Origin: Clostridium isatidis
Lineage (GTDB): Bacteria > Bacillota > Clostridia > Clostridiales > Clostridiaceae
Length of the DNA: 64,000 bases
Assembly (NCBI RefSeq): GCF_002285495.1
Contig: NZ_CP016786.1
Coordinates: forward strand, 758,001-822,000
Direction: 5' to 3'
The notes under the pieces were generated by a model. That model was not told where the DNA came from, ran no database searches, and worked only from the letters and a program-made list of their open reading frames with translations. Positions within the stretch are counted from its first letter, which is position 1; each line of letters starts with the position of its first letter. Below are positions 43,252 through 53,212 of the stretch, piece after piece. Made by a program: the position numbers and the translations under genes.

Positions 43252-44592
43252 ATGAAATTTAATAAATATAACCAAAAAAATTTAAATCTAGTTCAAATAT
43301 TATCAATTGGTTTTATTTTAATTATACTTATTGGAGGATTATTATTATGGCTTCCTATATCATCTAGTCAAAATAATTATACAAATTTTATTGATGCAAT
43401 TTTTACTTCTACCTCAGCAGTATGTGTAACAGGATTAACTACTTTGAATACTTCACAGCATTGGAGTGGATTTGGAAAGGTTATAATAGCATTATTAATA
43501 GAGATAGGTTCCTTAGGATTTGCATCATTTTTTGTGATTTTTTCTCAACTACTAGGTAAAAAAATAACTTTAAAAAATAAATTACTTGTTCAAGAATCAA
43601 TGAATACATTTTCTGTTGAAAATATAGTAGAAGACATAAAAAGTATTTTATTATTTTCTTTTTCTTTACAGCTTTTAGGGGGAATAATTTTAGCAACACA
43701 ATTAATTCCAGAATATGGAGTTAAACAAGGGCTTTTTAATAGTATTTTTCATTCTATATCAGCTTTTTGTAATTCAGGCATAGATTTATTTGAAAGCAGT
43801 CTTATAAACTATAATAAGAATATAGTTATTATTTTTGTTATCTCTTTACTAATATTCATTGGGAGCATTGGATTTCCAGTAATTTTAGAAATATTAAGAA
43901 ATAAAGATAACAAAAGGCTTTCAATTCATTCAAAATTATCGCTAATAACTACATTAATTCTTATTGTAACTGGTGCATTATTGATATTATTATTTGAATA
44001 TAATAATGAATTAACCTTAGGAAAAATGGAATTTGAAGAAAAAACATTAAGTTCCTTTTTTTCTTCCATATCACTAAGGACAGCAGGATTTTATAATATT
44101 AATTTAATAGATATGACAAACTCAAGTAAGTTTTTAGTTATGATTTTAATGTTTATAGGGGGATCACCAGGCTCAACTGCTGGGGGCTTAAAAACAGTTA
44201 CAGTATCTATAATATTTTTAACCTTAGTATCAGTAGTAAGAGGAAGAGAAGATACTGAATGTTTTGGAAGAAGATTTACTAGAGATTTAATATATAAAGC
44301 TTTTACTATATTTTTTCTAGGAATATCGTTAGTAATTTTATCAACTATAATCTTAGTTTATGCTTATAAAGAGGTAGATTTTTTAAGTATATTTTTTGAG
44401 GTAACTGCTGCTTTAAGTACAGCTGGATCTACATTAAATTTAACTCCTGGCCTGGGAAACTTTGGGAAAATTATTATAATGATACTTATGTATATTGGTA
44501 GACTAGGACCTTTAACAGTAATATTATCTTTAAGAAAAAATGATAGAAATGAAAAATATAAATATCCAAAAGGAAAAATTTTAATAGGATAG
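43252..44592 (+). CDS. TrkH/KtrB-family potassium uptake protein
   Basis: The membrane channel subunit for K+ (or Na+-dependent K+) uptake. The 446 residues contain about ten helices, with pore-type loops such as TSTSAVCVTGLTT near residue 53, ISAFCNSGIDLF, SISLRTAGFYN and GGSPGSTAGGLKT. I start at the ATG at 43252 after TGAGGTGTTAT; a TTG at 43240 would overlap that site. The KtrA-type regulatory subunit gene follows 12 bases downstream. K+ versus Na+ specificity cannot be read with confidence. Confidence 0.93.
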   Translation: MKFNKYNQKNLNLVQILSIGFILIILIGGLLLWLPISSSQNNYTNFIDAIFTSTSAVCVTGLTTLNTSQHWSGFGKVIIALLIEIGSLGFASFFVIFSQLLGKKITLKNKLLVQESMNTFSVENIVEDIKSILLFSFSLQLLGGIILATQLIPEYGVKQGLFNSIFHSISAFCNSGIDLFESSLINYNKNIVIIFVISLLIFIGSIGFPVILEILRNKDNKRLSIHSKLSLITTLILIVTGALLILLFEYNNELTLGKMEFEEKTLSSFFSSISLRTAGFYNINLIDMTNSSKFLVMILMFIGGSPGSTAGGLKTVTVSIIFLTLVSVVRGREDTECFGRRFTRDLIYKAFTIFFLGISLVILSTIILVYAYKEVDFLSIFFEVTAALSTAGSTLNLTPGLGNFGKIIIMILMYIGRLGPLTVILSLRKNDRNEKYKYPKGKILIG

Positions 44593-44604
44593 GTGATATA
44601 ATTA

Positions 44605-45267
44605 ATGTATAGTAAACAATTTGTAGTTATTGGACTTGGAATATTCGGCTCATCTATGGCTAGAACTTTACAATCTCTTGGAAATGACGTTTTAGCAATT
44701 GATAAAAATGAAAGCTTGGTTCAGGAAATAGCAGATGAGGTAACTCAAGCAGTTGTATTAGATGCAACTGATGAAAATGCATTAAAATCTATAGGGATAA
44801 ATAATTTTGATGTAGCAGTAATTACTATTGGAGAGGATATTCAGTCTAGTATTATGGTTACAATATTAGTTAAAGAATTAGGCGTTAAGTATATAATAGC
44901 TAAAGCGAAAAATGATCTGCATGGTAAAGTTTTAAGAAAAATAGGTGTAGATAGGGTGGTCCTCCCTGAAAAAGAGTTAGCAGTAAGAGTTGCTCATAAT
45001 TTAGTGTCTTCAAACATATTAGACTATATAGAATTTTCTTCAGATTACACTATAATGGAAATACAAGTACCAAATAAATGGGTTGGAAAATTAATTAAAG
45101 ATATAAGATTGAGAACAAAATATGGAATTAATGTTATAGCAATAAAGAGGAGTGAAAAAGTAATAATTTCACCTTTAGGGGAAGAAACTTTATTAAAAAA
45201 TGATATAATTATATCAATAATTCAATCTGAGGATTTAAATAAGATAGAAAAACTAATTTCAAAATAA
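44605..45267 (+). CDS. ktrA: KtrA/TrkA-type RCK regulatory subunit
   Basis: The cytoplasmic partner of the Trk/Ktr channel binds nucleotides and gates it. The 220 residues have an N-terminal Rossmann RCK domain (VVIGLGIFGSSMARTL at about 7-22, then DVLAIDKNES and VVLDATDENAL) and a C-terminal RCK_C half from about 140 to the end. It follows its channel gene directly, in the usual order. A methyltransferase of the SpoU type starts 15 bases later. Confidence 0.92.
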   Translation: MYSKQFVVIGLGIFGSSMARTLQSLGNDVLAIDKNESLVQEIADEVTQAVVLDATDENALKSIGINNFDVAVITIGEDIQSSIMVTILVKELGVKYIIAKAKNDLHGKVLRKIGVDRVVLPEKELAVRVAHNLVSSNILDYIEFSSDYTIMEIQVPNKWVGKLIKDIRLRTKYGINVIAIKRSEKVIISPLGEETLLKNDIIISIIQSEDLNKIEKLISK

Positions 45268-45281
45268 AGAGGTGTAAAGTA

Positions 45282-46064
45282 TTGATTTACATAGAAAGCA
45301 AGGATAATAAGCTATATAAAACAATAAAGAAACTTAAAGAGAAAAAATATAGAATTAAAGAAGGAAAGTTTATTTTAGAAGGGTTTCGTATTATAGAAGA
45401 GGCAGTTAAAGCTAAAATAGATATAGAATATATTATTATTACTGAAGATAATTTAAGTAATTTGAAGGAAGCAGAGTATTTGAGGGACAGAAGTGAAGAC
45501 AAAATCATTCTGATTTCAGAAAATTTATTTATTAGTTTATCTTCGACTGAAAATCCTCAGGGTATCTTAGCAATAGCAAAATTTAAAAATATAGAAGAAA
45601 ATCTAAATGGTGATTTTTATGTAGTTTGTGATAAGGTTCAAGATCCTGGTAATTTAGGTACAATTATAAGAACAGCTCATGCTGCTGGAGTGGATGGGAT
45701 TATATTAACGAAGGGAACTGTAGACATTTATAATGAAAAAACAATAAGATCTACAATGGGATCAATATTTTATATACCAATTTATTATGATGATTCTAAA
45801 TTTACAATAATTAAAAAATTAAAAGATAAAGGGGTAGCATTAGTAACTACATCTTTACAGGAATCAAAAAACTTTTTTAATGAAAATTTAAAAGGTAAGG
45901 TTATGCTGGCTGTCGGTAATGAAGGTAATGGTATAAGTGAGGAACTTTTTAATCTAGCCGATAAAAAGGTTAAGATTCCTATGCCTGGAGGAGCTGAGTC
46001 ACTAAATGTTGCAGTTGCATCAGCAATAATTTTATTTGAAAAAGTAAGACAAAATTTAATGTAA
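45282..46064 (+). CDS. TrmH/SpoU-family RNA methyltransferase
   Basis: The 260-residue protein has an N-terminal substrate-binding domain (about 1-95) and the SPOUT core: VVCDKVQDPGNLGTIIRTAHAAG, VMLAVGNEGNGIS and the trefoil-knot end MPGGAESLNVAVASAIILFE. Family members methylate ribose in 23S rRNA or tRNA; the target is not readable. The start is a TTG at 45282 after AGAGGTGTAAAG. It lies between the K+ genes and the pheST T-box, as in many clostridia. Confidence 0.9.
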   Translation: MIYIESKDNKLYKTIKKLKEKKYRIKEGKFILEGFRIIEEAVKAKIDIEYIIITEDNLSNLKEAEYLRDRSEDKIILISENLFISLSSTENPQGILAIAKFKNIEENLNGDFYVVCDKVQDPGNLGTIIRTAHAAGVDGIILTKGTVDIYNEKTIRSTMGSIFYIPIYYDDSKFTIIKKLKDKGVALVTTSLQESKNFFNENLKGKVMLAVGNEGNGISEELFNLADKKVKIPMPGGAESLNVAVASAIILFEKVRQNLM

Positions 46065-46104
46065 AAGCAATTAGTATATTTATAGTAAAAATAGAAGATT
46101 TCAC

Positions 46105-46133
46105 TTGAAATTATAAAAGCTAAACTATATAAT
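46105..46133 (+). promoter_or_regulatory. pheST promoter
   Basis: TTGAAA (46105-46110), a 17-base spacer and TATAAT (46128-46133). Confidence 0.82.
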
Positions 46134-46139
46134 ATATAA

Positions 46140-46392
46140 TAAATTAAATATGTAAAAACTGTGAATGAGGAAAGTAAATATAATAACTTTTCAGGGAGAA
46201 TTGGTCGTAGACTGAAAGCCGATTTATTGTATTATTATATTGAAGTTCCCTCAGGAGTTCTAGAAGTGAAATTAAAGTAGTTTCTAGCGGATTTACCGTT
46301 ATTTGAATTAAGTGGATAATATAGTTTTATATTATCAATTAGGGTGGTAACACGATAACTTCGTCCCTTTGTTGTGGGCGAAGTTTTTTTAT
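46140..46392 (+). promoter_or_regulatory. T-box leader of pheST (tRNA-Phe responsive)
   Basis: The leader carries the T-box AGGGTGGTAACACG at 46341-46354. The likely specifier is the Phe codon TTC at 46246-46248, after GAAG. The terminator is AACTTCGTCCC / GGGCGAAGTT followed by a T-run (46357-46392). Uncharged tRNA-Phe should favour the antiterminator and raise pheST transcription. Stem boundaries are approximate. Confidence 0.93.
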
Positions 46393-46417
46393 TATATAAA
46401 AATAAGGAGGAAAATTA

Positions 46418-47437
46418 ATGCAAGAAAAACTAATGGAAATTAAGGAAAATGCATTAAAAAGCTTAGCTGAAGTAAATGATAGTTCAAGCTTAGATGAAAT
46501 AAGAGTAAAATATTTAGGTAAAAAAGGAGAATTAACTACTATTTTAAGATCTATGGGCAGCTTATCGAAAGAAGAGAGGCCTATAGTTGGTAAGCTAGTA
46601 AATGAAATAAAGGCAGAATTAGAAGCTAAAATTGAGGAAGTTGCTAAAGCTATTAAAGCAAAGGAAAAAGAGGCAAAATTAGCTTCTGAAGTTATTGATA
46701 TTTCACTTCCAGGAAGAAAAAAGTTAATAGGAAAAAGACATCCTTTAGAATTAACTTTAAAAGCAATGGAAGATATATTTATTTCAATGGGCTTTACAGT
46801 TGAAGAAGGACCAGAAGTTGAATTAGATTACTATAATTTCGAAGCTTTAAATATTCCTAAAAATCATCCAGCAAGAAGTGAACAAGACACATTTTATATT
46901 AATGATGATATAGTTCTTAGAACTCAAACATCTCCAGTACAAATTAGAGTTATGGAAAATCAAAAACCTCCAATTAAGATGATTGCACCAGGTAAGGTAT
47001 ATAGATCAGATTCTGTAGATGCGACTCATTCACCTATATTCTATCAAATGGAAGGTTTAGTTATTGATAAAGGAGTTACCTTTGCAGATTTAAAAGGGAC
47101 ACTAGAATTATTTGCTAAAAAGATGTTTGGTGATAGTGTTAAAACAAAATTTAGACCACATCACTTCCCATTTACTGAGCCTTCAGCTGAAATGGATGCA
47201 ACATGCTTTGTTTGTGGTGGTAAGGGATGTAAGGTTTGTAAAAATAGCGGATGGATTGAGCTATTAGGTTGCGGTATGGTTCATCCAAATGTTTTAAGAA
47301 ACTGCGGAATAGATCCAGAAGTTTATAGCGGTTTTGCTTTTGGATTTGGTGTTGATAGAATGGTTATGTTAAGTTACGGAATTGATGATATTAGACTTTT
47401 ATATGAAAGCGATATGAGATTCTTAGATCAATTTTAA
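46418..47437 (+). CDS. pheS: Phenylalanine--tRNA ligase alpha subunit
   Basis: PheS forms the alpha2-beta2 synthetase with PheT and holds the class II active site. The 339 residues show an N-terminal coiled coil (about 1-90), motif 1 around GPEVELDYYNFEALNIPKNHPAR, motif 2 with GKVYRSDSVDATHSP, and motif 3 GFAFGFGVDRMVML. A C-x-x-C-type segment CFVCGGKGCKVC lies before motif 3. ATG after AAGGAGGAAAATTA. Under control of the T-box leader; pheT follows 18 bases later. Confidence 0.98.
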   Translation: MQEKLMEIKENALKSLAEVNDSSSLDEIRVKYLGKKGELTTILRSMGSLSKEERPIVGKLVNEIKAELEAKIEEVAKAIKAKEKEAKLASEVIDISLPGRKKLIGKRHPLELTLKAMEDIFISMGFTVEEGPEVELDYYNFEALNIPKNHPARSEQDTFYINDDIVLRTQTSPVQIRVMENQKPPIKMIAPGKVYRSDSVDATHSPIFYQMEGLVIDKGVTFADLKGTLELFAKKMFGDSVKTKFRPHHFPFTEPSAEMDATCFVCGGKGCKVCKNSGWIELLGCGMVHPNVLRNCGIDPEVYSGFAFGFGVDRMVMLSYGIDDIRLLYESDMRFLDQF

Positions 47438-47455
47438 TTAATAGGAGGTAGACAA

Positions 47456-49834
47456 ATGAAAGTACCATATAATTGGCTGAAAGATTACGTTGATATAGAT
47501 GTAAATCCTAAGGAATTAGGAGATAAACTAACCTTAACAGGATCACAATTAGAGGAAGTAATTACTCAAGGAGATAAAATTAAAAATGTTGTTACAGGTA
47601 AGATAGTTGAAATAAAGCAGCATCCAGATGCAGATAAATTAAAAGTCTGCCAAGTGGATATTGGAAAAGAAGAACTAATACAAATAGTTACTGCAGCAAC
47701 AAATATGAAAGAAAATGATATAGTTCCTGTGGCTCTTCATAAATCAATTTTAGCAGATGGAACAGAAATAAAAAAAGGAAAATTAAGAGGTCAAGTGTCT
47801 AACGGTATGTTCTGTTCAGAAGAAGAATTAGGAATAGCAGGAGATGAACCAGTTCATGGTTTAATGATATTGCCAAAAGATGCTCCTATTGGTGTAGATA
47901 TAAAGGAATATTTAGGTTTGAACAAATCTGTTTTAGACTTTGATATTACATCAAATAGACCAGATTGTTTAAGTATGATTGGTATGGCTAGGGAAGTTGC
48001 AGCAGCTTTAAGAAAATCATATAAAATGCCAAATTTAAATTACGAAGCTAAGATAAATAAAAATATAAATGATATTCTACATGTAGAAGTTAGAGATAAT
48101 TTATGTAGAAGGTTTATGGCTAGAGGGGTTAAAAATGTTAAAATCGGACCATCTCCAAGCTGGATGCAAGAGAGATTAATTGATGCTGGTATTAGACCTA
48201 TAAATAATATAGTTGATATTACAAATTTTGTAATGTTAGAAATTGGGGAGCCGATGCATGCTTATGATGCAAGAGAAATATCAAGCAATAAAATAGTTGT
48301 AGAAAGAGCTAAAAATAATGAAAAGTTTACTACCTTAGATGGAATAGAAAGAGAATTAGATGAAACTTTCCTTTGCATAAAGGATAATGAAACAACAATT
48401 GGATTAGCAGGATTGATGGGGGGATTAAATTCAGAAATTAAAGATGACACAACTGAAGTTATTTTTGAAGCAGCAAATTTTGATGGAACTAACATAAGAG
48501 TTAATTCTAAAAAGTTAAATCTAAGAACTGAAGCTTCTTCAAGATTTGAAAAAGATATTGATCCAAATTTAGCAGCTTTAGCCATAGACAGAGCTTGTTC
48601 ATTAGTATGTGAGCTTAGCTGTGGTGAGATAATGGAAGGAACAATAGATGTTTATCCTGGCAAAAAGGAAGAAAGTTCAATAACTGTTGATTCAAAATGG
48701 ATCAATAGATTTTTAGGAACTGATATTCCAAAAGAAGATATGAAATATTATCTTGATTTAATTGATTTAAAGACAACTTTAGAAGGAGATAATTTAGTTA
48801 TTACAATTCCAACCTTTAGAGTTGATATTGGAATAAAAGAAGATATTGCAGAAGAAGTTGCTAGAATATACGGATATGATAAAATTCCTACTACAATAGC
48901 TAAGGTTTCTACAGGAAGAGAACCAAAATATAAAAAGGAAATATTAAAAGAAGAAGTTATAAAAGCAATGATTGCAAGCGGTATAAATCAATCAATTAGT
49001 TACTCATTTATATCACCTAAGGTTTTTGATAAGATTAATCTAGCTGCAGATAGCGAATTAAGAAATGTAGTAAAAATTAAAAATCCATTAGGGGAAGATT
49101 ATTCTGTAATGAGAACGACCACAATTCATTCAATGATGGAATCTTTAGCTAGAAATTATTCTAAAAACAATGATTATGTAAGGTTGTTTGAAGTTGGTAA
49201 AGTATATATTAAAAATGAAGATGAAAGCAAGCTGCCTCAAGAAAAGACTATACTAACAATAGGAATGTACGGGGAATGTGATTTTCTTGATTTAAAGGGA
49301 GTAGTTGAAAATGTTCTAGAGACCCTTGGACTTAACAAAGTAAAATTTAAAAGGGAGTCAGAAAATTTAAGTTACCACCCTGGAAAGACTGCAAGTATTA
49401 TGATTGGAAAAGAAAAGGCTGGAACTTTAGGAGAAGTCCATCCAACAGTAATAGAAAATTATGGTATAGATGAAAATTGCTATTTAGCTGAATTAGATTT
49501 AGATATACTATTTAATTATGCGAATATTACTAAGTCTTATAAGCCATTGCCAAAGTTCCCTGCTGTTACTAGGGATATGGCTTTACTTGTTGATGATGAA
49601 ATATTAGTTCAAGATATTGAAGATACAATTAGAAGAGCAGGTGGTAATTTAGTAGAAAAGGTGAAATTATTTGATATCTATAAGGGTGCTCAAATTCCCG
49701 AAGGTAAGAAGAGTATAGCATATTCAATAGCATATAGGGATGATAAAAAGACCTTAACAGATAATGATGTAAATAAGGTTCATGATAAAATTTTAAGAAG
49801 TCTTGAACACAAGCTTGGTGCTATTTTAAGATAA
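47456..49834 (+). CDS. pheT: Phenylalanine--tRNA ligase beta subunit
   Basis: PheT provides tRNA binding and proofreading. The 792 residues have the expected order: an OB-type tRNA-binding domain (about 40-150, KQHPDADKLKVCQVDIG), B3/B4 editing domain (about 210-380, MLEIGEPMHAYDA), B5 domain (about 400-475), the synthetase-like core, and the C-terminal FDX-ACB domain (about 700-792, LPKFPAVTRDMALLVDD). ATG after AGGAGGTAGACA. It is co-transcribed with pheS. Confidence 0.98.
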   Translation: MKVPYNWLKDYVDIDVNPKELGDKLTLTGSQLEEVITQGDKIKNVVTGKIVEIKQHPDADKLKVCQVDIGKEELIQIVTAATNMKENDIVPVALHKSILADGTEIKKGKLRGQVSNGMFCSEEELGIAGDEPVHGLMILPKDAPIGVDIKEYLGLNKSVLDFDITSNRPDCLSMIGMAREVAAALRKSYKMPNLNYEAKINKNINDILHVEVRDNLCRRFMARGVKNVKIGPSPSWMQERLIDAGIRPINNIVDITNFVMLEIGEPMHAYDAREISSNKIVVERAKNNEKFTTLDGIERELDETFLCIKDNETTIGLAGLMGGLNSEIKDDTTEVIFEAANFDGTNIRVNSKKLNLRTEASSRFEKDIDPNLAALAIDRACSLVCELSCGEIMEGTIDVYPGKKEESSITVDSKWINRFLGTDIPKEDMKYYLDLIDLKTTLEGDNLVITIPTFRVDIGIKEDIAEEVARIYGYDKIPTTIAKVSTGREPKYKKEILKEEVIKAMIASGINQSISYSFISPKVFDKINLAADSELRNVVKIKNPLGEDYSVMRTTTIHSMMESLARNYSKNNDYVRLFEVGKVYIKNEDESKLPQEKTILTIGMYGECDFLDLKGVVENVLETLGLNKVKFKRESENLSYHPGKTASIMIGKEKAGTLGEVHPTVIENYGIDENCYLAELDLDILFNYANITKSYKPLPKFPAVTRDMALLVDDEILVQDIEDTIRRAGGNLVEKVKLFDIYKGAQIPEGKKSIAYSIAYRDDKKTLTDNDVNKVHDKILRSLEHKLGAILR

Positions 49835-49951
49835 TTTTTAATTTTGATTTTTCTCTTTCTGTATCAAAAAATACATTGAAATATAATATATTAGTAATGA
49901 AATTTATGTTAAAATTAATATAATAATATTATTATTTTAATGGGGTGTGCT

Positions 49952-50659
49952 ATGAATACAGTAACAATCAAGATAAATGGAGTTGAATATAATCTAAAGG
50001 GAAGAGAAAATGAGAATTACTTGATTAAGATTTCAAATTATGTTGATGGTAAGGTAAGAGATATTACAAATGCAAATAGAAAATTAAGCACCACAGCAGC
50101 TGCAACATTAGCTTCATTAAATATAGCAGATGAACTTTTTAAAGCTGATATAGAAATTGAAAATTTGATCAAAAAGAATAGTACATTAGAAGAAAAAAAT
50201 TTAAGTTTAGAACAAAGGATAAAAGAATTAGAAGAAGAAATAGAAAAAAATAATTTTAGTCATTTAAGGATTACTGAAAGTTTAAATAAAGAACTAGAAG
50301 ACTTAAAAAAGAGTAGAATAGAAGATTATGAAAAGAAAATTGATATTTTAAAAGCACAAGTAGGAAGCTTAGAAAAAGAAAAAGAAGAATTAATACAAAA
50401 TAATAATATGTTTAAAGAAAAAGAAGTAGAGTTAGTAGAAGAGTTAAGTGCCTTAAATGAGAGATTTAAGATGATAGAAGAAGAGTATAAAAAGATTAAT
50501 AATGAAAAAGAGGCTTTAAAAGCTCAAAATAAGGATATTAAGTTTCAATTGCAGACTTCAAAATATAAAGTTTTAGATTTAGAAAAAAAACTGATTGATT
50601 CTCAAATTGAATTAGCAAAGGCAAAAAAACTTAGTAATCCTTTAATTAAAGAAGTATAG
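49952..50659 (+). CDS. zapA: ZapA-domain cell division protein with long coiled coil
   Basis: The first 75 residues match ZapA (VTIKINGVEYNLKGRENENYLIKISNYVDGKV), which bundles FtsZ at the septum. The rest (about 80-235) is a nearly continuous coiled coil of Glu/Lys heptads, much longer than in the 90-residue E. coli or Bacillus proteins. The start at 49952 follows GGGGTGTGCT; an ATG at 49940 overlaps that site. The extra coil could link FtsZ filaments to another divisome part. It sits between pheT and the U32 gene. Confidence 0.85.
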   Translation: MNTVTIKINGVEYNLKGRENENYLIKISNYVDGKVRDITNANRKLSTTAAATLASLNIADELFKADIEIENLIKKNSTLEEKNLSLEQRIKELEEEIEKNNFSHLRITESLNKELEDLKKSRIEDYEKKIDILKAQVGSLEKEKEELIQNNNMFKEKEVELVEELSALNERFKMIEEEYKKINNEKEALKAQNKDIKFQLQTSKYKVLDLEKKLIDSQIELAKAKKLSNPLIKEV

Positions 50660-50691
50660 CAGCGTGGCAGGTAAGAATATTTAATAGTAAT

Positions 50692-50726
50692 AAAAAACAG
50701 TTTAATATTAAATTAAACTGTTTTTT
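50692..50726 (+). terminator. Terminator after zapA
   Basis: AAAAAACAGTTTA / TAAACTGTTTTTT, perfect 13-base arms around a 9-base loop. Confidence 0.9.
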
Positions 50727-50843
50727 ATTATAATAGAATGGAAAATTTAATCTATTTATGTTATATATAATTAGTAGAAATTAATATAAAATATTTTACC
50801 AAAGAAAATTAATTAGTTAGATGTTTAATTAGGAGAAGTATTT

Positions 50844-53195
50844 ATGAAGAAAGTAGAAATTTTAGCTCCAGCTGGGAGCATGGAAAGTCTTTATGCAGCA
50901 ATAAATAAAGGTGCTGATGCAATTTATCTTGGTGGAAGTAAGTTTTCAGCCAGGGCATATGCTTCAAATTTTGATAATGATAATATGATTAAGGCTGTAG
51001 ACTATGCTCATAGTTATGGCGCTAAAATTTATGTAACTTTAAATACGATTATTAAGGAAAATGAATTAAATGAAGCTGTAAGGTACGCAGGTTTTCTTTA
51101 TGAAATTGGTGTAGATGCATTAATAATACAAGATTTAGGATTATTTAAAAGAATAAAAGAAGAATATCCTGACTTTGAAATTCATGCTTCAACCCAAATG
51201 ACTATCCATAATGGAGAAGGAGCTTTATATTTAAAAGAAAAGGGCTTTCATAGAATAGTTTTATCTAGAGAACTTTCTTTAGAGGAAATAGAATATATTT
51301 CAAAGGTATTAAATATAGAAACAGAAATTTTTGTGCATGGAGCATTATGTATATCATATTCAGGGCAGTGTTTAATGAGTTCTATGATAGGTGGACGTAG
51401 CGGAAATAGAGGAAGATGTGCTCAGCCTTGTAGAATGGAATATATAATAAAGGGAAGTAATACTTCAGAAAAAAAAGCTTATATATTGAGTCCGAAGGAT
51501 ACGTGTACAATAGAAAATGTGGAAGATATTATTAATTCCGGCACTTATTCATTAAAAATAGAAGGAAGGATGAAGCGACCTGAATATGTAGCTGGTGTAG
51601 TAGATAATTATAGAAAAGCAGTAGACCAAATTTTATATAATAAAAAGTTTGATGCAGAAAAAGGAAAAAAGGAATTAATGCAACTATTTAACAGAGGAGG
51701 ATTTTCTACTGCATATCTATATAAAAATCTGGGAAGTGATTTAATTAGTTTTAAACATCCAAGAAATACAGGAGTATTTTTAGGAAAGGTAAATAAAAAT
51801 GGAGAAATACAGTTGCAGGAGAATATATCCTTAGGAGATGGTTTCAGGGTTAAGGATAAGGGATTTATAATTAGTAAAATTCTAATAAAAGGCAAGGAAG
51901 TAAAGGAAGCTAAGATAGGAGAAAAAGTAGAAATTTATCCTAAGTCTTATAAAAAAGGTGATGAGCTATATAAGTCCTCTGATAAAAAATTATTTGATGA
52001 ATTAGAAGATTACTTAAAAGCATATGAAAAAAAAATTCCTTTAAAGGCGAAGATAAATTTTGAGCTCCTAAAGCCTATGACTATAAAAATTTCTTATAAT
52101 GGATTAGATTATGAATTTATAGGAGCACTTGTTGAAAAAGCAGAAAAGAAGCCACTAGATAAAAATAGAGTTACTGAAGCTCTAGGAAAGTCTGGAGATT
52201 ATCCCTTTAGAATAAATGAAGTGGAATTTGAAAACTTTGAGGAAGGTTTTGTAAGAATAAGTGATTTAAATAATTTAAGAAGGGAAGCCCTTGAAGGAAT
52301 ACAGAAATCAATAACAAAATCTTTTAGAAGAAAAAGAGCAATAAAGAAAGAAAAACAAGAAGAAAAGATAAAATCAGACAAGAATATAGAAATGATTTAT
52401 CAATGTATAACTAAGAGGCAGTTTGAAGCCTTATTAGAAGAAGGAATAAGTGATATTGCAGTTGATTTATTTAGTCGTCATAGAGATGCTCTAAAAATTA
52501 AAGATATCATTGAATTAAAAGAAAAGGATAAGGTTAATATATATTTAAAGATACCTAATATAGTTAAAAGTGAATTTGGTAAAGTTGTAGAGCTTATTGA
52601 AAAATTAAAACCATATATAAAGGGATTAATAACTGTTAATTTAGGAATTATACATAAGTACAAGGATGAGCTTTTTATAATTGGAGATTATAAGTTGAAC
52701 ATTATTAATTCTCAGGCTTTAAAATTTTATCAAAGTGAAATTGATATCCCAACTCTTAGTTTAGAGTTAAATAGAAAAGAAATAAAGAATATGCTTAAAT
52801 CCAATATGGGAAATGTTCAAGCGTTAATTTATGGAAAAACAGAATTAATGATAAGTGAATATTGCCCAATTGGAAGTACATTTGGAGGAAGATCTTCTTG
52901 TAGTGAATGTAATTTGGCATGTACAAGAGATGATTTTACTTTAACTGATAGGATGAATGAAAAGTTTAGAATAATGACTGATATATTTTGCAGAAGTTAC
53001 ATATTAAATTCTCATCCATTAAATTTAATTGAAGAAAAGGAAGAATTGGCGAGTCTGGGTGTAAATTCTTTTAGAGTAGAATTTAGAGATGAAAGTAAAA
53101 ATGAAGTTAAAAATATAATTAGAATGATAAGAAATGAAATAAAAATTGACAATAACAAATATACAAAAGGACATTATAGAAGAGGAATAGAATAA
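50844..53195 (+). CDS. U32-family protein (RlhA/YhbU-type)
   Basis: The 783-residue protein is a long U32 family member. The N-terminal TIM-barrel-like half contains LAPAGSMESLYAAINKGADAIYLGG and the family cysteine signature FVHGALCISYSGQC plus GNRGRCAQPCRMEY. The C-terminal half has a further Cys set, SSCSECNLAC. Long U32 proteins include the 23S rRNA hydroxylase RlhA and peptidase-annotated relatives; which role applies is not clear. Cys ligands suggest an iron-sulfur cluster. The ATG follows TAGGAGAAGTATTT. mutS2 follows 17 bases later. Confidence 0.88.
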   Translation: MKKVEILAPAGSMESLYAAINKGADAIYLGGSKFSARAYASNFDNDNMIKAVDYAHSYGAKIYVTLNTIIKENELNEAVRYAGFLYEIGVDALIIQDLGLFKRIKEEYPDFEIHASTQMTIHNGEGALYLKEKGFHRIVLSRELSLEEIEYISKVLNIETEIFVHGALCISYSGQCLMSSMIGGRSGNRGRCAQPCRMEYIIKGSNTSEKKAYILSPKDTCTIENVEDIINSGTYSLKIEGRMKRPEYVAGVVDNYRKAVDQILYNKKFDAEKGKKELMQLFNRGGFSTAYLYKNLGSDLISFKHPRNTGVFLGKVNKNGEIQLQENISLGDGFRVKDKGFIISKILIKGKEVKEAKIGEKVEIYPKSYKKGDELYKSSDKKLFDELEDYLKAYEKKIPLKAKINFELLKPMTIKISYNGLDYEFIGALVEKAEKKPLDKNRVTEALGKSGDYPFRINEVEFENFEEGFVRISDLNNLRREALEGIQKSITKSFRRKRAIKKEKQEEKIKSDKNIEMIYQCITKRQFEALLEEGISDIAVDLFSRHRDALKIKDIIELKEKDKVNIYLKIPNIVKSEFGKVVELIEKLKPYIKGLITVNLGIIHKYKDELFIIGDYKLNIINSQALKFYQSEIDIPTLSLELNRKEIKNMLKSNMGNVQALIYGKTELMISEYCPIGSTFGGRSSCSECNLACTRDDFTLTDRMNEKFRIMTDIFCRSYILNSHPLNLIEEKEELASLGVNSFRVEFRDESKNEVKNIIRMIRNEIKIDNNKYTKGHYRRGIE

Positions 53196-53212
53196 TATAA
53201 AAAGGAGTAGTT

